Shown: piece after piece, positions 8,771-17,600 of the stretch
How the letters are laid out: each line of letters starts with the position of its first letter
Numbering within the stretch: the stretch's first letter is position 1
From: Bradyrhizobium sp. 4
GTDB taxonomy: Bacteria > Pseudomonadota > Alphaproteobacteria > Rhizobiales > Xanthobacteraceae
DNA: 64,000 nucleotides
Direction of reading: 5' to 3'
NCBI RefSeq assembly: GCF_023100905.1
Contig: NZ_CP064686.1
Span: 1,426,001 to 1,490,000, forward strand
Program-made: the position numbers and the translations under genes
The notes under the pieces: model-generated
Seen by the model: the letters and a program-made list of their open reading frames with translations, nothing else
Told to the model about the DNA's origin: nothing
Database searches by the model: none

Positions 8771-9947
8771 GTCGTCGTCTCCTCGACAAGAAAATCTGCC
8801 CGACGAACAAGCGCGCGGCCAACATTGTACAGGATTGGCGGATCATGAGCGCACGGTTCCGGCGCCTCTCGTCGTCCTTTGGGCTCTGCGTAGGGCGTCT
8901 GAAAATCAGCTCCAACGGCTTACCCGAGGAACCAGGCGGAACAAAGCTACTATGTCTAGTAGTTTCGTCCCCATCCAGCGAGGGCCCAGGCTAAGTCGTC
9001 TTTCGCGGGCAGGTTTGCTTAGTCGCGCGCGATCGAAGAATTTGCGCATACAGCGCGGTTAGCTTGGAAGCGGGGAAGTATGTGGGCCGAGAAAGTTCAT
9101 CGCGACCAGAGGGCCGATGCGCTCCCGGCGACCGCGGAGCCCGCCAGCCGGAGGCGTGTGTTGGATGCTCACGCTCAGGGTCCCGGCGAGTAGAAGGGAC
9201 AGGGCCGCCGCGGATCTGGCCCGGTGCGCGGGCTTATCGCTCGTCCAGAGCCGCCGCTTTGGGCCTTGCGTTTGGCCGGGATCGGCGCGGAGAGTGGTGG
9301 CGTGGATGCGTTCGGCAGCAAAGGCGTGGCTTGAAATTGCTTCGACCAGTGGCATTTGTGTTGCCCTGCAACCCGATTGCGTAGGTTCGGGTGCTTCGGC
9401 CCGCCAAAGGGTTGCTGGGAGCGAACGCAAATTGGCGAGTTTGGCGTACACCGCTCGATCCTTCGAAAGCTCAACATCGAAAATGCGGCCTTTGGGTTTC
9501 CTGTGAATTCCGAAGCGATCGCCTCGACAGACTGCGGGATTTTGGACGCGATCGTCCCGTCCTGCTCCCGCAAACTCGGTGCCAGATTTGTCTGGAGCGG
9601 CGGCACAAGTTTCAGGTGAATTCTTTGTTCTAACGACGTCCTGCCGGCAAGCCGCTGCCGTGGCACTTCGCGCTAAGCTCAGCAAGGATCTTAGGAGTGA
9701 AGGTAGGGCGCTCGTTAAACCGATGAGGGCCTCGCCTCCTCTGATTGCGCGATCATACCAAAGGCGCCTTGTCAGGAGCCCGACGTTGCAAGTGCTTCAA
9801 CCAGATGCCGAAAGTGCAACAACAACGACAGGAATGCGGCAAGAAAGGCGATGGTCCACTGGCACGCGGTAAGCACGGGCAGTCGCGCATTGATCGACAT
9901 CGTAAGCGCCGCGCGAGTGCGCTTGGTCCAGACTGCTTCCCCATCTT
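8771..9947. other. About 1.2 kb without a recognised gene
   Basis: The region upstream of the aminotransferase has several overlapping open frames on both strands, none with a recognisable domain or convincing codon pattern. I found no clear sigma-54 -24/-12 element or NifA site by eye. Confidence 0.4.
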
Positions 9948-10376
9948 TCACGCGTTCGTTCCACCCTGCTCGCGAAGCGCTGCATCGAGGCAGGCGCTCA
10001 ACTCCAGGTCAGCAAACGGCTTGGCAAAAAAACCGGCTACGCCCGCGCTCAACGCGCGAGCTCGCGTGCGATCATCTGCGAAGGCAGTCATCAAGATGAA
10101 CGGTGCAGCGTGGCCCTGGGCTCGCATCTTTTCCAAAAGTTCAAAGCCGCTCATCATGGGCATCTGCACGTCTGCAATGACACAGGACGTGTGGTTCAAT
10201 TGAGACGACCGCAAGAATTCCTCAGCCGATGCAAACGTATGAACGATGTGGCCCTGCGATTTCAAAAGATTGTTCAGTGCGGCACGAATCGCAGGATCGT
10301 CGTCAATAACGGAAACAGTTGAATACCTAGACAAGACGACCTGTTCTTGGTTGGGCGAAGGCGCTGGCCGACGCAT
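9948..10376 (-). CDS. Single-domain response regulator (CheY-like receiver)
   Basis: This is a 142-residue protein made almost only of a receiver domain. It has an acidic pocket at VIDDDPAIRAALNNLL, the phosphoacceptor Asp69 in VIADVQMP, a conserved Thr in FILMTAF and the Lys of FFAKPFAD. No output domain follows, so it probably works in a phosphorelay or by protein contact. ATG at 10376 is chosen because longer starts run into the NodW-like gene upstream. It is transcribed in the same direction as that gene, about 50 bases after its stop, and is likely co-transcribed. Confidence 0.8.
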   Translation of the reverse strand: MRRPAPSPNQEQVVLSRYSTVSVIDDDPAIRAALNNLLKSQGHIVHTFASAEEFLRSSQLNHTSCVIADVQMPMMSGFELLEKMRAQGHAAPFILMTAFADDRTRARALSAGVAGFFAKPFADLELSACLDAALREQGGTNA

Positions 10377-10425
10377 GACGGCCAGCAGAAGGGTGCGCGT
10401 GTAAGACGAAATTGTAAAATCATAC

Positions 10426-11109
10426 TTAGGTTTGTACCGTGAAACGCTCAGTCCCAATTCCCAGCCTCTCAGCCATCCTGATCAAATCGGCTAGCGATCG
10501 AGCTCCCATCTTCTTCATCACGTGGCCGCGATAGATTTTGACTGTAATCTCGGCGAGCCCGAGTTCCGCGGCCACCTGTTTGTTCAATAGCCCGGCGGCG
10601 ACCAGTTTCAACACATCCTGCTCTCGTGGACTTAGGGCCTCAAACAAGGACTGGAGCCTGCTGACCACCTTGTCTACACCTCGTCTCTTCCGATCCTGTT
10701 CGATAGCTGCGACTACGCCATCGAGTAGTTCCTGATCGCGAAACGGCTTGCTGAGAAAATCGATTGCTCCACTCTTCATGGCTTTGACGGTCATCGGAAT
10801 ATCGCCATGAGCGGTGATGAAAATGATGGGAATGTGAATCTTCTGTTTGGCTAACTCATTCTGGAGCTCAAGGCCGCTCAATCCAGGCAGCCTGATGTCA
10901 AGCACAAGGCAGCTAGGAACATCAGGGAGCTCGCTCTGGAGCATTTCCCGGGCGGATCCGTAAGCAACGACATCTAGACCGATCGAACGAAATAGGTTGA
11001 CCAGCGATTCGCGCATTGAGAGGTCATCGTCGACGACGAAGACGCTCGGCCTCACCTCAGGCCCGACGACATTTGGGGCTTCCTTCCGGGGTTCAGAGCG
11101 CTTGGTCAC
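10426..11109 (-). CDS. Two-component response regulator, NodW/NwsB/FixJ (LuxR-type) family
   Basis: This 227-residue regulator has an N-terminal receiver (acidic residues in FVVDDDLSMRESLV, phosphoacceptor Asp71 in CLVLDIRLPG, Lys in DFLSKPFRD). A LuxR/FixJ-type helix-turn-helix follows (LSPREQDVLKLVAAGLLNKQ, EITVKIYRGHVMKKMGA). Length and spacing match B. japonicum NodW and NwsB, which respond to isoflavonoids and activate nodulation genes; NodW is phosphorylated at Asp70. It starts with GTG, with TGAGG about nine bases upstream. No nodV-like kinase is adjacent, but a very large histidine kinase gene lies 3.5 kb away on the other strand, beyond an IS. Whether this is nodW itself or a paralogue cannot be decided by eye. 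Confidence 0.85.
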   Translation of the reverse strand: MTKRSEPRKEAPNVVGPEVRPSVFVVDDDLSMRESLVNLFRSIGLDVVAYGSAREMLQSELPDVPSCLVLDIRLPGLSGLELQNELAKQKIHIPIIFITAHGDIPMTVKAMKSGAIDFLSKPFRDQELLDGVVAAIEQDRKRRGVDKVVSRLQSLFEALSPREQDVLKLVAAGLLNKQVAAELGLAEITVKIYRGHVMKKMGARSLADLIRMAERLGIGTERFTVQT

Positions 11110-12026
11110 GATAAGAGCCTCACTTATACGATTTACAGTAGACTTATTGCCTCACGACCACCTTCGATTGATCGCATAGGCTTTTGAGGACGTTCGCGCA
11201 GTGCAAATCTTTGAAATTTTCAAGGTATGTGACCGGTCAGCCATTCGCGCCAGCGTGACGCAGACAGGAAAGTGTAGCAAAAACCGCCCGACTGGTCGAG
11301 AACTGCCTTTGGGGTCTGTCCGCCGTCGCGTTGGATTGGCTCCCAAGGCGCCGATCAAACGATCAGCAGCCGATCGAGAAGCACCGAATCCAGAACTTGA
11401 GGCGCTCGCTTTAGCGGCGGCGCGTGTCGCCTGGCCTTGGCGAGTGAGACTGCAGCGGACGGCTCATTATGCGGCTGAACGATCAGAATGCCCGTCGCCT
11501 TGGTAGTCGCACGCGGGGGCGCGAGCTGAGCGAATCGGCCCGATTGTGCCTGTGCATGCGCCGATCCCGCCGGCGTTGAGATCGGCAAGCGGAGTAGACT
11601 ATCGCACCCATGCTAAGGAAAATAGACATCAGAGCGAGTAGCAGCGGCATCAGCAACATGAACTCTTCTTTTCCGTCGTCGGAGCGCCTGTGAGTTGCTC
11701 TGTGTGAGGAAAGCACCTTGTACCGATTTCGTACAACCTGACGCAAGGTGCGATTCAAGTCCTTTCCGTCATGTTTGTAGGAAAGATGCTCGAATTCGAG
11801 CTGCTGCAGGGGCGCTCACGTGCGTTCGTGGCGTTGCTTCCTTCACGAGGCTCGCACCCCAACATGAGGCGGCGTAATCTGAAGGAGAGGCGGGACACAC
11901 TCCATTCGGTGTCCAGCTGCGGACCGGTTCGCCAAAAGGCAGTTGCATTTGCTCTCCTGCACCAGCCAAACAACCGCTGATCCAGCGAAAGAATCATTCT
12001 TCCACCAGAATTTGCGGACATCAGAG
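11110..12026. other. Upstream region of the NodW-like gene, IS3-proximal
   Basis: No conserved gene is recognised apart from a weak small membrane-protein candidate at 11483-11659. A promoter for the NodW-like regulator should lie in the first 200 bases. Confidence 0.35.
11483..11659 (-). CDS. Possible small membrane protein, 58 residues
   Basis: ATG at 11659 opens a frame with one clear hydrophobic helix (residues about 3-24, LMPLLLALMSIFLSMGAIVY) followed by an arginine-rich tail. GAAGAG lies shortly before the start. I do not recognise the family, and such frames arise by chance in G+C-rich DNA. Confidence 0.25.
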   Translation of the reverse strand: MLLMPLLLALMSIFLSMGAIVYSACRSQRRRDRRMHRHNRADSLSSRPRVRLPRRRAF

Positions 12027-12103
12027 TGAAGTGGACCCCGGAAATAGGACCAAACGTTAAGGTGTGAAGCGTCCTGCTCTGTTTGAACCGACGGAGCACG
12101 GAT

Positions 12104-12397
12104 ATGACGAAATCACGCAAGAAGTTCGATGCCGCATTCAAGGCCAAGATTGCCCTGGAGGCCCTGCGCGAGGTCGCGACGGTGCCTGAACTGGCGAAGC
12201 GGCACGGCGTTCACCCGAACCAGATCTACGGCTGGAAGAAGCAAGTCCTCGACAATTTGGCGAGCCTGTTCGCGCGTGGCGCGACGGCTTTGGGAGATGG
12301 CGAGGAGGAGCATGAGCGTGAGACGGCGAAGCTATATACCAAGATTGGCCAGTTGACGGTTGAAAGGGATTTCTTGGCCAAGAGGCCCGGGCGATGA
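12104..12397 (+). CDS. IS3 family transposase OrfA
   Basis: This 97-residue protein has a helix-turn-helix of the HTH_8/OrfA type (FDAAFKAKIALEALRE, VPELAKRHGVHPNQIYGWKK). A leucine-zipper-like C-terminal helix (TAKLYTKIGQLTVERDFLAK) mediates multimerisation in this family. ATG at 12104 has GGAG upstream. Its TGA overlaps the ATG of orfB (ATGA). In IS3 elements a -1 frameshift or re-initiation at this overlap yields the OrfAB transposase. Confidence 0.9.
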   Translation: MTKSRKKFDAAFKAKIALEALREVATVPELAKRHGVHPNQIYGWKKQVLDNLASLFARGATALGDGEEEHERETAKLYTKIGQLTVERDFLAKRPGR

Positions 12398-13338
12398 CTG
12401 TCCCCGAGCGCAGGGCGATGGTCGAGCGCCCCGGCGAGAATTTGTCGGTTCGGCGGCAATGTGAGCTGCTGAATCTGGCGCGTTCGGGCGTCTATCGCTC
12501 CGAGCCGGTGACCAGCTCCGACGATCTGGCCATGATGCGACGGATCGACGAATTGCATCTGAAGTGGCCGTTCTACGGCTCGCGACGAATGGTGTTCGAA
12601 CTCAACCAGGCAGGCTACGGCATCAACCGCAAGCGCGTGCAAAGGCTGATGCGCGTGATGGGAATCGAGGCGCTGGTCCCGCGTCCCGGCACCAGCAAGG
12701 CAGCGCCCGGCCACAAGATCTATCCATATCTTTTGCGCGGCGTCAGCATCACCGAGCCCAATCACGTCTGGGCCAGCGACATCACCTACATTCCGATGGC
12801 GCAGGGATTCCTGTATCTGGTGGCGATCATCGACTGGGCTACCCGGGCGGTACTGGCGTGGCGTCTGTCGAACACGATGGATGCGGGCTTTTGCATCGCC
12901 GCGCTCGACGAAGCACTGGCGCGGCACGGCCGGCCTAAAATATTCAACACGGATCAGGGTGCGCAGTTCACCAGCTCAGCCTTCACCGGCAGGCTTGAGG
13001 CTGTAGGCATTGCGATTTCGATGGACGGACGCGGTCGTTTCATGGACAATATTTTCATCGAACGGCTGTGGCGCTCGATCAAGTACGAGGAAGTGCATCT
13101 GAAAGCCTATGCCGACGGACGCGAAGCGCGAGATGGCATCGGATCATGGATGAGCTTTTATAATCATCGCCGCCCGCACCAGGCTATGAATAACCAGTTT
13201 CCGATGGCGGCATGGCGTGCCGGCATCGACAGGATCGAGGCGGCGAGGACTGTGGATATGCCGCTTCGCTTGGACAACGCAAACGCGTTGCCCACATACC
13301 CACAGCAGACGCAACAGCAGCAGAAAAAAGCTGCTTGA
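12394..13338 (+). CDS. IS3 family transposase OrfB (DDE integrase)
   Basis: This is a 314-residue rve-type DDE catalytic subunit. It has the HTH_21 region (YGSRRMVFELNQAGYGINRK), the first catalytic Asp in VWASDITYIPM, the second in IFNTDQGAQFTS, and the Glu in ERLWRSIKYEEV. It ends in FYNHRRPHQAMNNQFPM and a Gln-rich tail. All catalytic residues are present and the frame is open. It is read with OrfA as a pair. Confidence 0.92.
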   Translation: MTVPERRAMVERPGENLSVRRQCELLNLARSGVYRSEPVTSSDDLAMMRRIDELHLKWPFYGSRRMVFELNQAGYGINRKRVQRLMRVMGIEALVPRPGTSKAAPGHKIYPYLLRGVSITEPNHVWASDITYIPMAQGFLYLVAIIDWATRAVLAWRLSNTMDAGFCIAALDEALARHGRPKIFNTDQGAQFTSSAFTGRLEAVGIAISMDGRGRFMDNIFIERLWRSIKYEEVHLKAYADGREARDGIGSWMSFYNHRRPHQAMNNQFPMAAWRAGIDRIEAARTVDMPLRLDNANALPTYPQQTQQQQKKAA

Positions 13339-13559
13339 TTTGAACGACAAGGCAGGCCGGATCACACCTTAACTTTGGCGATCCATGGTCCCCGCTCCGG
13401 GGTCCACTTCAGAGGTCCGTGCCCGGCACCTTGAAGGTTCGCTCTTGACCTACATAGGAAGGACAAAACGCGCCCCGAGGGGTCAACCTGAAGGTGTTGT
13501 TAGACCTGCCAGTAGCTCATCGATCCGCTAAGGGCCCAGGGCCAGGCAGAAGCATTAAA

Positions 13560-13605
13560 GGCGAGCCGACGCACTCCGTCGAGAAGAAAGTGCGTCGGGT
13601 TCGCC
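13560..13605. repeat. Long palindrome related to the 4019-4054 hairpin
   Basis: GGCGAGCCGACGCACT at 13560 pairs with AGTGCGTCGGGTTCGCC ending at 13605 (one bulge, one mismatch), with a 13-base loop. The core CCGACGCA/TGCGTCGG is shared with the hairpin at 4019-4054. No T-run follows on either side, so a REP-like repeat is as likely as a terminator. Confidence 0.45.
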
Positions 13606-13763
13606 CCACATCGCCAGTACATCCGTGGTGATGCTGCCTCCAATGAAGCAACCAGCGTGGCAAAGCTGAGGCTCGCTCAGCAAGGCAGAGTAGGTCGTGA
13701 CTCCCCGCTACTTCGTGCCGGCCAGGAAGGGGGGCTTGGTCATTCGTAGCGTCAGTTTGTACG

Positions 13764-14096
13764 ATGCCGGCGCAGATCTATCGAATTGGCAAAGAACGCG
13801 TTCCGCTGTACTTTATTCTAATTCCAATTCTCTTCACCGGTTTTGGGGTAGCCTACGCCTTGCTTGAACAGCGGTTCAAGCAGCGAGAACTCTCTCGGTC
13901 ATCGGCTTCGCAACGGCCGGCAATTGCCCTGCGGCGAACGGCAGCGAGCGGCATTCCGATCAGCGAGGGCCTATACGGGCGTTCGGTGAGCATCAGGGGT
14001 GCCTTTGTCGCGGGTCAGTTGCTCCATCATTGGGGGAATGAAGAGAATAGTTATGGGCGCGGTTTCGCTCACACTGGCTTTCAGATCTGCCCTTGA
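13764..14096 (+). CDS. Possible small membrane protein, 110 residues
   Basis: ATG at 13764 opens a frame whose start looks protein-like: one hydrophobic segment (VPLYFILIPILFTGFGVAYA), then a charged stretch LLEQRFKQREL. The second half is not typical. No Shine-Dalgarno sequence is obvious and no family is recognised. It may be a degraded gene. Confidence 0.3.
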   Translation: MPAQIYRIGKERVPLYFILIPILFTGFGVAYALLEQRFKQRELSRSSASQRPAIALRRTAASGIPISEGLYGRSVSIRGAFVAGQLLHHWGNEENSYGRGFAHTGFQICP

Positions 14097-14603
14097 TGCT
14101 GTGGTTCAGAGTCGATGACTGCATGGCGCATTCCAACAATGGAGCCAGGAGTGAACGTCGATCTCGAAAACAGCACCGCTCGTGTCGCCGGGATTTCTAG
14201 CCTGAGCGCCCTTGCGGCGTTTATGTTCAGCGACTCGAGCGAGCATCTTGCTTCTCCTCGGGTCTTAGAACGGAAGCAGCGATCCGGGCCCTGCTGCACG
14301 TCGGGCAGTGCGCCATGGTCGGGTAACGGGCCACGAGCCCACTCCATCGAATACAATCCTTCGCCGACACACTGCGCTAGCGAGAGCGCCACCGCCGATT
14401 CTGTGCAGGCTCGGCCGGCGCGCAGGATTGGGCTGGATCGACACGCTTGGGCCACGTATTCGGTGTGTAAGTCGCATCTCGGCGTGCCGCCGTCCACTCT
14501 TTGGCGGCCTTAATCGGTACTCCGGCCCCTTGGCGAAGTCTCTTCACAAGCTCGCCCGATATGTGTCAGCTTCCGGCTCAGTCCTTATTGATCGGGCGGG
14601 CAA

Positions 14604-17600
14604 ATGCCGCGGGACCTCAGCCGAACTCTGTTCGGCTCAAGCATCGACAGTGACATCCAGCTCCTGTGGGAGGACGGTGATCGCGCGTTCTGCCGTGGGT
14701 GGCACCGGCAAATCCACGGCAGCAGGGCTGTCGTGCTTGTCGTGCGGCCCATCGCGGAACACCCAGCGACGCTCGACCGCCTCGCCCATGAGTACGAGCT
14801 GAGGGGGGAGCTAGACGAGGGATGGGCGGTGCGGCCGTTGGAACTCATCCGGGAAGCCGGTCGGACTATGCTGGTCCTGGAGGATCCATGCGGCGAGCCA
14901 CTGCTAAATTTACTCGGGATCCGTATGGAGCCCAAGCGCTTCCTGCGCCTCGCTGTTGGTATCGCGAGGGCCGTGGGCAAGCTTCACCGGCACGGCTTGG
15001 TCCACAAGGAGCTGAAACCCGCTCACATTCTGGTCAATTGTCCTGACGAACAGGTGCGACTCACTGGGTTTGGTCTGGCTTCCCGTCTTTCCCGCGAGCG
15101 CGTGCCGCCTGAGCCTGCCGAGTTCATCGCCGGCTCGCTGCCCTACATGGCGCCCGAACAGACCGGACGAATGAATCGCTCGGTCGATTGTCGCAGTGAT
15201 CTCTATTCACTTGGCGTGACATTCTACCAGATGCTGACGGGCGCGCTGCCGTTCACGGGCTCAGATCCCTCGGAGTGGATCCATTGTCATATTGCAAGAA
15301 AAGCAACACCGCCCGTCGAGAAGTCGCAAAACCTCCCGGAGCCGATATCTCAGATTGTGATGAAACTCCTCGCGAAAACCGCCGAGGAACGCTACCAGAC
15401 TGCCGCTGGCCTTGAGCACGATCTGCAACACTGTCTCGCAGCATGGGCCAACCACGGTCGCATCGACCCGTTTGAGCTAGGCACAGACGACACACCTGAT
15501 CGGCTGCTCATCCCCGAGAAGCTCTATGGCAGAGCCCTTCAGATCGAGGTTTTGCTTGCCTCTTTCGATCGCGCGGTGAAGAGCGGCGCGCCGAAGTTGG
15601 TGCTCGTCGCCGGTTATTCCGGTGTCGGTAAGTCTTCGCTCGTCCAGGAGCTACACAAAGCACTGGTGCCCTCGCGCGGGCAGTTGGTATCAGGCAAATT
15701 CGACCAACTGAAGCGCGACGTTCCTTATGTGACGCTAGTGCAGACGTTTCAGAGTCTTGTCCGTCCTCTTCTCAGCAAAAGTGAGGGCGAACTCGCCACC
15801 TGGCGGCAAGCGCTCCTGGAGGCGCTCGGCACGAATGGACGACTGATGGTCGAATTGATCCCCGATCTGAGCCTGATCATTGGCGAGCAGCCCGCAGTTG
15901 CTCAGCTTCCAGCCCGGCAAGCGCAAATGCGTTTCCAGCTGGTGCTTCGCCGCTTCATTGGCGTGTTCGCGCGGCGAACCCATCCTTTGGTGCTCTTCCT
16001 CGACGATTTGCAGTGGCATGATGCCGCAACGCTCGACTTGATCGAGGATCTCCTGACGCAGTCGGATCTGCACCTGCTGCTGATTGGAGCTTACCGCAGC
16101 AACGAACTTGATGCAGGCCATCCACTCAAACGCAAGCTCGACTCCTTCAGGAGAGCCGACGTAAATTTCGAGGAGATCACGCTCTCGCCGCTCACTGCGG
16201 ACGATGTCGCGCAGTTAGTCGCGGATACCCTTCGCTGCGGACTAAAACGCGCTGCCCCGCTTGCAAAGTTGGTGCATCAGAAGACGATGGGTAATCCGTT
16301 CTTCGCCATTCAATTCCTTTCTGAACTGGCCGAAGAGCAGCTATTGACGTTCGATCACGAGTCGGCGCGCTGGCGGTGGGATCTCGAGCGTATTCACGCA
16401 AAAGCGTACACCAAGAATGTCGTGGATCTGATGCTCGGCAAGCTCATCCGCCTGCCTGAGGCAACGCAGGACGCGCTGCAACAGCTGGCCTGTTTCGGCA
16501 ACATCGCCGGGACGGCGGAGCTTGCGATCGTGCTCGAAATTTCGCAGGAGAAGGTGCATGCGACCCTGTGGCCGGCGATCCGGCAGGAACTCATCGCGCG
16601 CCACGGAACAGCCTACCGCTTCCTCCATGATCGCGTTCAAGAGGCGGCCTACTTCCTGGTGCCGGAATCCTCGCGCGCTCCTGCCCATCTGCGGATCGGT
16701 CGGTTGCTGGCGGCACACGTTCCTGCGCACAAACGCGAAGAGGCTATCTTCGACATCGTCAGCCAACTCAATCGAGGCGTCGCGCTAATTGCCTCCGGTC
16801 ATGAGCGTGAGCAGCTCGCAGAGCTGAATTTCGTCGCAGGGCAGCGTGCCAGGGCGTCGGCTGCCTACGCCTCGGCACTCACATATTTCACCGTCGGTGC
16901 TGCGCTGCTCGCGGAGCACTCTTGGGGAAGGCGCCACGAACTCGCGTTTGCACTGGAGACAAGCCGGGCTGAATGCGAATTCTTGGTAGGCCAGCTGGAC
17001 ATTGCAGAGAGCCTCCTGTCGGTACTGTCGAAGCGCGCCTTGAACGCGCCCCAGCGAGCAACGGTCGCATGCTTGCGGGTCGATCTTTACTTGGCGCTCG
17101 GCCAGCACGGGCGGGCAGTGCTCACAGGGCTCGAATATCTTCACGACGTCGGGATCGAGTGGTCGCAGCATCCGACGGACCAGGAAACATTAACTGAATA
17201 TCAGCGGATGTGGTCACAGCTGCCCGAGGCAATCGAGGATCTTTCTAGGTTGCCTGCAATGACAGATCAGACCATGCTTGCCACGCTTGCCGTCTTGACG
17301 CGCATTCTTCCGCCCGCAGGTTTCACGGACGCCAATTTATCCGCTCTGGTCATCTGCAGAGCTGTCACCATCAGCCTCGGATACGGCAACACTGATGCTT
17401 CTTGCGCCCATTACGCATGGCTGGGCCGAATCTTGGCCGGGCGCTTCGGCGACTACCAAGCAGCTGACAAATTTGGTCGTCTTGCTTGCGACCTGGTTGA
17501 TCGCGGTGAGTTCTCCCGCTTTCGGGCTCCCGTCTATTTGGCCTTCGGGTGCAACGTGATCCCGTGGACGAAGCCCCTAAGAGGTGGCCGAGTTTTGATT

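Larger units (their letters stand above)
12027..13411 (+). mobile_element. IS3-family insertion sequence, complete
   Basis: The ends are TGAAGTGGACCCCGGA at 12027 and its complement ending TCCGGGGTCCACTTCA at 13411, followed inwards by a second shared block (TTAAGGTGTGA). The termini are TG...CA as in the IS3 family. GAG precedes and follows the element, a possible 3-bp target duplication. It holds an orfA/orfB pair with no visible lesion and may be active. Confidence 0.9.
13412..14603. other. Spacer between IS3 and the giant sensor kinase
   Basis: About 1.2 kb with a strong hairpin (listed) and one weak membrane-protein candidate (listed). No other gene is recognised. It may once have been the divergent promoter region between the regulator genes and the kinase, now split by the IS. 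Confidence 0.35.

Noticed and set aside
8771..8950. Sigma-54/NifA promoter for the aminotransferase
   Set aside because: No TGGCAC-N5-TTGC element or TGT-N10-ACA site could be found by eye.
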